Positions 1 through 6,019 of a stretch of 6,161 bases of DNA are shown here, piece by piece. The notes under the pieces are model-generated. The model saw only the letters and a list, made by a program, of their open reading frames with translations, ran no database searches and was not told the DNA's origin. The position numbers and the translations under genes were made by a program. The first letter of the stretch is position 1; the number at the start of each line of letters is the position of its first letter. Origin of the DNA: Fidelibacterota bacterium (GTDB lineage: Bacteria > Fidelibacterota > Marinisomatia > Marinisomatales > UBA1611); the NCBI GenBank assembly GCA_012964275.1, contig DTUG01000230.1:1-6161 (forward strand). The letters are read 5' to 3'.

Positions 1-2759
1 ATACACTGAACTTTATCTGGTTCCACCTCTGGCCCAATGCCTACAAGAATGATTCCAGTGCATTAGCGCAGCAATTTCTACGTCTGGGCAGCACCCGTTT
101 TAAGTATACCAAGGAAAAAGATCGAGGCTATATTGACAGCCTGGATTTTTCCATAGACGGCATCGATGCAGAATGGCAGTTTCATCCTGATTGGATTGAT
201 GTTGCAAAAGTGACCCTGCCCAAGCCCTTGCCACCAAAGGGAACTGTTACCATTGAGACACCATTTTTTATAAAACTACCGAAAGTAATCTCACGCCTTG
301 GGCATACAGGAAAGCACTATGAAATAACTCAGTGGTATCCCAAACCGGCCGTGTATGACAAGGACGGCTGGCACCCTATGCCGTATCTGAATATGGGAGA
401 GTTTTATAGTGAATTTGGATCTTTTGATGTCAAGATAACTTTGCCTAAAAATTACAGGATTATGGCTACTGGAGATTTAGTAAATGGTGAGACTGAACTT
501 GCGTGGCTGGATTCCTTAGCTAGTATCGGTGATTCCTTGAATACACTAGAAGATAAGGAATTCAAGAAAGCTATAAAAAAATTAAAGAAAGAAAGAAAAA
601 AGAATAAAAAGAAAAAGAAAAAGAAAGATACGGATGCGGAATCTGAAGATTCAGTGATCGTGAAAACGGTCCACTTCAGACAGGATAAGGTTCATGATTT
701 TGCCTGGTTTGCCGATCCTTACTGGATCGTACAAAAAGGAAAACTGTGGCTGGAAGATTCTACAAGGCAGGTCACTTTATGGAGTATGTACCTGCCTAAA
801 AATGCCAAGCTTTGGAAATCCTCAATCGAGTATTTACATGATGCAGGATTTTGGTACAGCAGGTTCTATGGAGATTATCCTTATAATCATATCACTGCCG
901 TTGATGGTGACATGTCCGCCGGCGGAGGTATGGAATACCCGAATATTACGGTCATTTCCAGATCTGGATCGAAAGGTCTCCTGGAATATGTTATTATGCA
1001 TGAAGTAGGGCATAATTGGTTTTACGGTATATTGGGAAATAATGAGCGTGACCATACCTGGATGGATGAGGGTTTAAATGAGTACACGAACATTCGGTAT
1101 TGGGAAAAAAAGTATACGGATAGAAACAATCAATTTCTTTTGCAAGATTTTGTCCAGAATAAACTCGGAGTGGGCAAAAACTTCGACATTCATTCTTTTC
1201 ACTACTTATCATTTGCAGGGGTTGGAAAAAGCAAGGATGCTCAGCCTTTGAATATCTCTGCTAATGATAATTTTAATAATAGTAATTATGGTCAGAATTA
1301 TATGAGGACCGCTGTAATGATGCGATTTTTACAGCACTATATTGGGGAAGAAAAAATGGATGAGATCATGCAGGATTTCTATGAGACCTGGAAGTTTCGA
1401 CATCCACAGCCGGATGATCTCAGATCCTTTTTTGAGGAGCATCTTGATGAAGATATCACATGGTTTTTTGAAAACGTGTTTGAAAAAACCAGTTATATTG
1501 ATTTTGGTATTTCAAAAAAGGGTAACATGTTTTGGTTAACGAATTTTGGTACTTTCAATGCACCTGTGGAAATTTCTTTTTATGATCTGTCAGGTGAAGA
1601 GATCAGCAGGTCTTGGCTCAGCATAAATGAACAAATCACTCAACTGGATGCGCCGCCAAATTCCGCCAGTGCCACGATTGACCCGGACCAATATATGCCT
1701 GATGTTGACCGCACAAATAATGCCACCCGGCGAGGAATAAAAACACATTTTATTTTTGATAAACCCAGCTACTACGACAGGGATATTTACGTTGTGCCCT
1801 GGATTTTTTCGTACAATACCTACAATGGATTTACGCCGGGTTTGGTTTTATGGAACGGTTTTCTGCCCGGGTACGACAAGCGTTCTGTGGGATTGAATCT
1901 GATGTATGACTTCAAGAATAATAAACCGGTTGGCGGTTTGTTGCTCAGCAAGGGTTTCGATCAAATCCCTGTTTTCCATTCAGGTGCCTGGAGTATGAAA
2001 ATTGGGACCATAGCTGGCAGGAGCGGGTTGCAGCTGGGTTTCACTGGAACCATGAAAAAATCATTGTCTAAAAGCCCAATATCAAAAGTAGGTGCTCATG
2101 TTTTTTATCATAATCTCAATAGTGACGCGTTGGACCCGGAACTTTACAATGCAGGAGAATTTGTAGTTGCTTCCATAAAACTCGAGAAACGGTGGCGTCC
2201 AAGTATCTTTAAAAGTTATTCTATCGGCTCTCGGATTAAAATGGGTAATGGATTCGTGAAAGGCAGCTTGAATTCCGGGTTTACCTACAGGGCATCAAAA
2301 AAGATCAAAACGTCATTATTTGCCGGAGTTGGATCCTTTTTCCTTTCTGATAATATCCCCCTGCAATACCGTTATTACCTGAGCGGAACTGTAGACCCCG
2401 ACTTCGAGCAGCTGGTGATTGACAGAATGGGGGGGGGCGGCAGCGATTTCAAAGTGCTTCATAATACCTATTATGGGTCCGGCATGAGAGGGATTGTAGT
2501 TGATGACCCAACGCTTTCCACAGATAAAATGTTCTGGCGAATCAAAATTGACCAAACTTTACCATATATCCCTTTGAACGTTTTCCTAGATGCGGCCGGC
2601 AGTCCCGGTTTCAAAACACCGCAATATGCCGCCGCCGGAATCGAACTTGGACCGATTATCATTCCACTTTATCAAAGTTGGGAGGCTGATTCCACAATAC
2701 CAAAGGGTCTCGACTGGTTTAGGAACAGAATACGGCTAAAGATATCAATATCACTGTAA
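1..2759 (+). CDS. M1-family zinc aminopeptidase with C-terminal outer-membrane-barrel-like region (5' partial)
   Basis: The reading frame is open from the left edge (first full codon at position 3), so the true start and any signal peptide lie upstream; the ATG at 210 is internal. 918 residues are visible. The first ones include LNFIWFHLWPNAYKN, typical of the N-terminal domain of FCB-group M1 peptidases. The gluzincin site is intact: HEVGH (999-1013) with the third zinc ligand Glu in WMDEG (codon 1068-1070), exactly 18 residues after the second His. The exopeptidase motif reads GGMEYP (924-941) in place of the textbook GAMEN. The likely catalytic Tyr is in NYMRT (codon 1299-1301). A Lys-rich insert lies at 564-629. 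A small beta-rich domain follows (about 1490-1725), and then about 340 residues of alternating, aromatic-rich strands ending at WFRNRIRLKISISL, which look like an outer-membrane beta-barrel. The inferred role is removal of N-terminal residues from peptides at the outer membrane or in the periplasm. The M1 call is firm; the barrel is inferred from pattern only. Confidence 0.93.
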   Translation, partial: TLNFIWFHLWPNAYKNDSSALAQQFLRLGSTRFKYTKEKDRGYIDSLDFSIDGIDAEWQFHPDWIDVAKVTLPKPLPPKGTVTIETPFFIKLPKVISRLGHTGKHYEITQWYPKPAVYDKDGWHPMPYLNMGEFYSEFGSFDVKITLPKNYRIMATGDLVNGETELAWLDSLASIGDSLNTLEDKEFKKAIKKLKKERKKNKKKKKKKDTDAESEDSVIVKTVHFRQDKVHDFAWFADPYWIVQKGKLWLEDSTRQVTLWSMYLPKNAKLWKSSIEYLHDAGFWYSRFYGDYPYNHITAVDGDMSAGGGMEYPNITVISRSGSKGLLEYVIMHEVGHNWFYGILGNNERDHTWMDEGLNEYTNIRYWEKKYTDRNNQFLLQDFVQNKLGVGKNFDIHSFHYLSFAGVGKSKDAQPLNISANDNFNNSNYGQNYMRTAVMMRFLQHYIGEEKMDEIMQDFYETWKFRHPQPDDLRSFFEEHLDEDITWFFENVFEKTSYIDFGISKKGNMFWLTNFGTFNAPVEISFYDLSGEEISRSWLSINEQITQLDAPPNSASATIDPDQYMPDVDRTNNATRRGIKTHFIFDKPSYYDRDIYVVPWIFSYNTYNGFTPGLVLWNGFLPGYDKRSVGLNLMYDFKNNKPVGGLLLSKGFDQIPVFHSGAWSMKIGTIAGRSGLQLGFTGTMKKSLSKSPISKVGAHVFYHNLNSDALDPELYNAGEFVVASIKLEKRWRPSIFKSYSIGSRIKMGNGFVKGSLNSGFTYRASKKIKTSLFAGVGSFFLSDNIPLQYRYYLSGTVDPDFEQLVIDRMGGGGSDFKVLHNTYYGSGMRGIVVDDPTLSTDKMFWRIKIDQTLPYIPLNVFLDAAGSPGFKTPQYAAAGIELGPIIIPLYQSWEADSTIPKGLDWFRNRIRLKISISL
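561..629 (+). repeat. Lysine-rich low-complexity insert in the M1 peptidase
   Basis: This A-rich coding stretch gives about 22 residues that are nearly all Lys or Arg, including seven consecutive Lys encoded by mixed AAA and AAG codons. It is followed directly by an acidic patch (DTDAESED). It sits between the ATGDLV segment and the conserved HDFAWFADP segment of the N-terminal domain, where a surface loop is expected, so it should not disturb the zinc site about 120 residues downstream. A positively charged loop next to an acidic one could bind polyanions such as LPS or nucleic acid, but that is speculation. Confidence 0.8.
2429..2437 (+). repeat. Run of nine G inside the peptidase gene
   Basis: Nine consecutive G lie in frame within the barrel-like part, encoding Met-Gly-Gly-Gly-Gly-Ser. 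A change of one base in the run would shift the frame and remove the last hundred or so residues, including the C-terminal strand expected to carry the outer-membrane insertion signal. Such tracts are known switching sites in surface-protein genes. They are also frequent sequencing-error sites, so the exact length deserves caution. As given, the frame stays open through the run and the downstream sequence remains barrel-like. Confidence 0.75.
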
Positions 2760-2910
2760 AAGAGAATATATAACAATGACGATCCATTAAAGAAAATATA
2801 AACATCGTTTACAAATCATAAAAGAACAGTCGGAGACTCAAAAAAAATATTATTTGGTTTGGTTAGGAAATAAAAAGTAAACAGGATTCTTTTATAAATG
2901 GTGTTATTCA

Positions 2911-2939
2911 TTGTAAATTCAATCTCGCCTAATTACTAT
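2911..2939 (+). promoter_or_regulatory. Possible sigma-70-type promoter for the 143-residue gene
   Basis: TTGTAA (2911-2916) and TACTAT (2934-2939) are separated by 17 bases. Each matches 4 of 6 positions of the -35 and -10 consensus, and the site would give a leader of a little over 20 bases ahead of the ATG at 2969. An overlapping TATAAA at 2937-2942 is a better -10 but is spaced 20 bases from the same -35. In such AT-rich DNA matches like these arise by chance, and if the organism uses a Bacteroidota-type sigma factor this consensus may not apply. Confidence 0.3.
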
Positions 2940-2953
2940 AAAACGACATATTT

Positions 2954-2960
2954 ACGGGGG
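2954..2960 (+). promoter_or_regulatory. Weak G-rich ribosome binding site ahead of 2969
   Basis: ACGGGGG ends eight bases before the ATG at 2969. It is the only purine-rich, Shine-Dalgarno-like stretch ahead of any complete or partial start in the window; the starts at 3536 and 6019 have none. Its match to GGAGG is imperfect, so its role is uncertain, but its position supports the 2969 start. Confidence 0.4.
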
Positions 2961-2968
2961 ATTCGTAC

Positions 2969-3400
2969 ATGTCAAATTGGAATAAAAATCAATTCATCGA
3001 CCATCTTAGAGAAGAGTGTAGCAGAGAAGTGGCTAAGGTTGGCGTGTCTATAATCGATTTTACAGAACGTCATGCTGATGACATTTCCTGGGGAAGAGGT
3101 GGAGATCATGGAACGCTCACTTTTAGATGTAATTCAGATGAGGGCCCATTGCCACTTTTCCATATGACATCCACGGGGCAATTGAACCTACAAATCAACT
3201 TTATGCGACATAAAGAAATTCCACCTATGGTTATCCGTGATATTGTTCTAAAATTGGAATCAAACTTCTTACGAGATTATAATCCAGTTGAATATCCAAG
3301 TGATGTTTTTGTGCCTATGGATGAATTATTTCATACCGAAAACCAGGTTGAAAAATTCCTAAAAACTATGGAAGGCTGTACTTACAGGCTTAAACAATAA
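2969..3400 (+). CDS. Conserved-looking hypothetical protein, 143 residues, soluble
   Basis: I do not recognise this protein. It has no signal peptide, no membrane segment and no obvious catalytic motif, so it is probably cytoplasmic. It opens with a likely helix (NQFIDHLREECSREVAKVG). A probable beta-sheet core follows, around ISWGRGGDHGTLTFRC and LNLQINFMR. The C-terminal half is helical and charged (IRDIVLKLESNF, then ENQVEKFLKTME). The WGRGG-x-HGTLTFR stretch, about residues 41-52, is the most motif-like part. The ATG at 2969 is supported by the G-rich stretch upstream. The gene has a possible promoter of its own and ends 23 bases before a strong terminator hairpin. It looks like a small independent unit between two envelope genes, so shared function with them cannot be assumed. 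The fold could be a small ligand- or nucleic-acid-binding domain, but this is a guess. Confidence 0.8.
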   Translation: MSNWNKNQFIDHLREECSREVAKVGVSIIDFTERHADDISWGRGGDHGTLTFRCNSDEGPLPLFHMTSTGQLNLQINFMRHKEIPPMVIRDIVLKLESNFLRDYNPVEYPSDVFVPMDELFHTENQVEKFLKTMEGCTYRLKQ

Positions 3401-3423
3401 GTTTTTTAAAAAAAATCACCACT

Positions 3424-3461
3424 AGGGCCCTATATCGATAATCGGTATGGGGCTTTTTTTT
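3424..3461 (+). terminator. Strong intrinsic terminator after the 143-residue gene
   Basis: GGCCCTATATCGA (3426-3438) pairs with TCGGTATGGGGCT (3442-3454) across a three-base loop, TAA. All 13 positions pair, counting three internal or terminal G-U pairs plus one at 3431-3449. A run of eight T (3454-3461) follows at once. On the minus strand the same hairpin is followed, after eight bases, by eight T (the A run at 3408-3415), so weak stopping in that direction is possible, although no gene converges here. It separates the upstream genes from the receptor gene that starts at 3536. Confidence 0.9.
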
Positions 3462-3500
3462 ACTCATCACCTTTCCCTTTATTAAAAATGGGAGAGTCAT

Positions 3501-3513
3501 AAATAAGTAAATT
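3501..3513 (+). repeat. 13-base element AAATAAGTAAATT, copy 1 (ahead of the receptor gene)
   Basis: This copy lies 22 bases before the ATG at 3536, between the terminator and the receptor gene, where promoter or leader elements would be expected. An identical 13-mer occurs at 5981-5993, 25 bases before the next start. The sequence is AT-rich and low in complexity, so chance is a real alternative. Confidence 0.4.
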
Positions 3514-3535
3514 TCATCTTGAACTTTGTTCCTAA

Positions 3536-5980
3536 ATGTCGAAAAAACTTCTACCACTTTCACTCTTTTTAGAGTTTTTAATCGGTTCAACCGGATCCCT
3601 TTCGGGGCACATCCGCAATGCATCCACTCATCAACCTTTGATTGGGGTCAACGTTATCATCAGCGGAACTGAACTGGGTGCTGCTACCGATATAGAGGGA
3701 TATTTCAGGATAGACAATGTCCCCATAAGCAGTTATAATATCAACGTATCCATGATCGGTTATGAATTAATATCCCGGGCCAATGTGCATATCGTTCCCC
3801 AGCGGACGACAACCACAAATTTTGATCTGCATCCCGCTGTGCTGAAAGGCGAAGGTGTTACGGTTACAGCGAAATTTTTTGAGCAAACACGTGATGCCAT
3901 TACCAGCAGCCGTTCTGTTGATATAGAAGAAATCCGCTCCGACCCTGTGGGTGCCTACGATATTATGGCCATGATGCAGGCTCTGCCATCCGTAGTATCC
4001 GGGTCGGATCAGTATAACGAAATCATCGTTCGCGGCGGAGGCCCAGGCGAAAACCTGTTTGTCATGGATTACCTGGAAATTCCCCACCCCAACCACTATC
4101 CCGAACATGGTAAAGGCGGGGGTCCGGTAACTATGGTGGATACAGACTTCATTGAACGGATTGATTTTTATGCCGGTGCTTTTCCGGCACGATATGGTGA
4201 AAAGCTTTCTTCGGTGATGGACGTTACGTTAAGATCCGGGAATCGGGAGAGGCACTTGGGTGAAATCAGCATGAATATGGCTGGTTTTGGTGCAAATGTG
4301 GAAGGGCCGCTGGCGGATAATGGATCTTACTTGTTTTCTGTAAAACGATCCTTTCTGGATTTTGTCATAGTATCCACAGGGATGCAGGCCGTGCCCCAGT
4401 ATTGGTCGGGCCAAGGCAAGATCACTTACGATCTATCGCCAACAAAAAAACTCATGTTCAATTATATCGGTGGAATAGATGCTATCAATATTGTGGGAGA
4501 AGACAATCCATCGCTGCGCGGAGCAGAAAACGTGGAATATGATTCCCAACAAGCTACCGTGGGCATGACCTACAAAAACCTGTTCTCCAAAAAGGGTTTC
4601 AGTATTCTTTCGTTATCCAAAAGCCTTGTACAATTGAATGCGGATGTATACGAACTGGCTGAAAACAATCGGCGGGATATGTACCATCAACGGCGTGATC
4701 TGGAAAATGAAACAACTTTCCGCGGCGAGGTAAATTATCAGATCAAGCCCGGGATAGATGTCAACACCGGATTCAGTTTCAAAACCATCAACCTGGATTA
4801 TGATAACTGGTTTGAACCGAGGCCTACAATCCTTTACGGCTATTCCTTATCATCTTCTGCTCCACCTAGTTTGATTTCCAAAGATGTTTTTTATGAGACT
4901 TATTTCCAGAATCCAGCAACAATCGTCACACCCCTGGACACGCTTAGTGTAGCTGACTCGATCGAAATAAATGCAATTATGGATTACCGGAAAATGGGTG
5001 GCTTTCTTCATGTTTCTTTTCATCCGATCCGGGCTCTGGAAATTTTTGCTGGAGGACGCTACGATCATCTCGATTTTACCGGGGAAAGCAGTGCCTCGCC
5101 CCGCTTTGGTTTATCCTATCATTTCAGTGAAGTGCTATCATTAAATTTCTCTGCCGGGCGTTATTTTCAGCCGCCCTTTAATCATTATCTAAATTCAGAT
5201 CGGGGTACTACCAGTAAATTAAAAAACTATTATGCTGATCAGGCCGTCATTGGATTGGAATATTTTCTTACTGCTGATACGCGGCTAACCCTTGAAGTAT
5301 TCAAAAAAGAATATGATGATATGGTTACGTATGAAATGCTTGAGGGCTCTGACGGCAGGGATAGTTTGAATATCTATAATACCATTAATGGTGGCAGCGG
5401 AAGATCAAATGGTATAGAACTATTCATTCAGAAAAAATATTCAAAAAACTGGTACGGGTCTTTAGCCTGGTCCCACTCCATTGCTGAAGGAGTAGATCCC
5501 CGCTCGGATAAATACTACCCTTGGATCTATGATTATGGAGATGTAGTGAACGTCATCGGTGGGTACAAAGTCCGTTATGCTGATTATAACTGGTACCGGC
5601 AATTTAGGGAGAATGTCTGGGCTAAGAGTTTTTCCTGGCTACCCTTTATGCCCAGTGATGAATTTGAGATCAGTTTCAAGTTCCGATATATGGGGGGTAG
5701 GCCCTATACACCGAAAACTTACGATCATAGAGTCCGCGATTGGTATGTGGAATCATCCCAGCTCTGGAACACGGCGCGATATGAGCCCTATCTGCGCTTG
5801 GACCTAATGTTACAGCAGCGATTTTATTTTAAACGAGTGAATATGGTTGTCTTTTGGGATTTTTTAAATGTCTTTAACACCGATAATCCCTGGGAATATA
5901 TTTACTTGGTGGACGGGAAAAAGGAAATGTACTGGCAGTATAAAACTATGCCTATTGGCGGGATGATATTGGAGTTTTAA
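3536..5980 (+). CDS. TonB-dependent outer-membrane receptor with carboxypeptidase-regulatory-like domain
   Basis: 814 residues, complete. An in-frame TAA lies directly before the ATG (3533-3535), so the start cannot be further upstream. Residues 1 to about 20 form a signal peptide (MSKKLLPLSLFLEFLIG), slightly odd for its Glu in the hydrophobic core. Residues about 21-100 are a CarboxypepD_reg-like beta-sandwich, with PLIGVNVIISGTELGAATD, EGYFRIDNVP and the usual IGY. The plug spans about 115-235: DIMAMMQALPSVVSGSDQYN, EIIVRGGGPGENLFVMDYLE, IPHPNHYPEHG, FYAGAFPARYGEKLSSVMDV. The rest is the beta-barrel, with typical SPRFGLSYHF, NGIELFIQKKYSKNWYGSLA and FWDFLNVFNTDNPW, ending in Phe (GGMILEF) as outer-membrane proteins do. 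It would import a ligand using TonB/ExbBD energy. The substrate is not readable from sequence; the peptidase upstream hints at peptides, but no SusD-like partner is seen. Its size fits this receptor class. No Shine-Dalgarno sequence precedes it. Confidence 0.95.
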   Translation: MSKKLLPLSLFLEFLIGSTGSLSGHIRNASTHQPLIGVNVIISGTELGAATDIEGYFRIDNVPISSYNINVSMIGYELISRANVHIVPQRTTTTNFDLHPAVLKGEGVTVTAKFFEQTRDAITSSRSVDIEEIRSDPVGAYDIMAMMQALPSVVSGSDQYNEIIVRGGGPGENLFVMDYLEIPHPNHYPEHGKGGGPVTMVDTDFIERIDFYAGAFPARYGEKLSSVMDVTLRSGNRERHLGEISMNMAGFGANVEGPLADNGSYLFSVKRSFLDFVIVSTGMQAVPQYWSGQGKITYDLSPTKKLMFNYIGGIDAINIVGEDNPSLRGAENVEYDSQQATVGMTYKNLFSKKGFSILSLSKSLVQLNADVYELAENNRRDMYHQRRDLENETTFRGEVNYQIKPGIDVNTGFSFKTINLDYDNWFEPRPTILYGYSLSSSAPPSLISKDVFYETYFQNPATIVTPLDTLSVADSIEINAIMDYRKMGGFLHVSFHPIRALEIFAGGRYDHLDFTGESSASPRFGLSYHFSEVLSLNFSAGRYFQPPFNHYLNSDRGTTSKLKNYYADQAVIGLEYFLTADTRLTLEVFKKEYDDMVTYEMLEGSDGRDSLNIYNTINGGSGRSNGIELFIQKKYSKNWYGSLAWSHSIAEGVDPRSDKYYPWIYDYGDVVNVIGGYKVRYADYNWYRQFRENVWAKSFSWLPFMPSDEFEISFKFRYMGGRPYTPKTYDHRVRDWYVESSQLWNTARYEPYLRLDLMLQQRFYFKRVNMVVFWDFLNVFNTDNPWEYIYLVDGKKEMYWQYKTMPIGGMILEF

Positions 5981-5993
5981 AAATAAGTAAATT
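5981..5993 (+). repeat. 13-base element AAATAAGTAAATT, copy 2 (ahead of the last gene)
   Basis: Identical to the copy at 3501-3513. It begins directly after the receptor stop codon and ends 25 bases before the ATG at 6019. Similar distance to the start in both cases suggests a shared leader or promoter element, but both sit in AT-rich spacer. Confidence 0.4.
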
Positions 5994-6004
5994 CGTTCTC
6001 ACCC

Positions 6005-6019
6005 TCGTTAATTAAACGA
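6005..6019 (+). repeat. Short perfect inverted repeat overlapping the last start codon
   Basis: TCGTT (6005-6009) pairs with AACGA (6015-6019) around the loop AATTA. The right arm includes the A of the ATG at 6019. A five-pair, mostly AT stem is weak; it is not followed by T and so is not a terminator. It could be an operator half-site pair or nothing at all. Confidence 0.25.

Larger units (their letters stand above)
2760..2968. other. AT-rich intergenic spacer
   Basis: This 209-base spacer holds no open reading frame of note on either strand. The only hairpin I see is small (AGTC-GGA-GACT near 2828-2838) and is followed by A, not T, so it is not a + strand terminator. There is therefore no visible intrinsic terminator after the peptidase gene, and read-through into the next gene is possible. 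The right end carries a weak promoter candidate and a G-rich stretch ahead of the 2969 start. Confidence 0.7.

Noticed and set aside
575..581. A-AAA-AAA slippery heptamer in the lysine-rich stretch, as a programmed -1 frameshift
   Set aside because: The -1 frame stops at the TAA at 605-607 after eight codons, so a slip only truncates the protein. No stimulatory structure is evident in the A-rich DNA downstream.
924..941. GGMEYP in place of GAMEN as a loss of the M1 exopeptidase motif
   Set aside because: The key Met-Glu is retained, and this variant is, to my knowledge, usual in long FCB-group M1 peptidases. With the HEVGH and Glu ligands intact there is no reason to call it inactive.
834..1212. 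Minus-strand open frames opposite the peptidase's catalytic region
   Set aside because: They lie entirely within a strongly supported gene on the other strand, show no domain-like sequence and have no start signals, so they are shadows.
2828..2838. AGTC-GGA-GACT hairpin as terminator of the peptidase gene
   Set aside because: The stem is only four pairs and is followed by a run of A, not T, on the + strand.
3521..3528. GAACTTTG as a Bacteroidota -7 promoter box (TAnnTTTG)
   Set aside because: The first base does not match, I see no convincing -33 element, and transcription would start at or next to the ATG. Too weak to list as a feature.
3390..3623. Minus-strand open frame across the terminator region
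   Set aside because: It overlaps the terminator hairpin, the end of one gene and the start of the receptor, and its translation shows no recognisable features.
5559..5807. Alternative-frame + strand open frame inside the receptor gene
   Set aside because: The main frame there encodes clearly conserved barrel sequence; the alternative frame is incidental.
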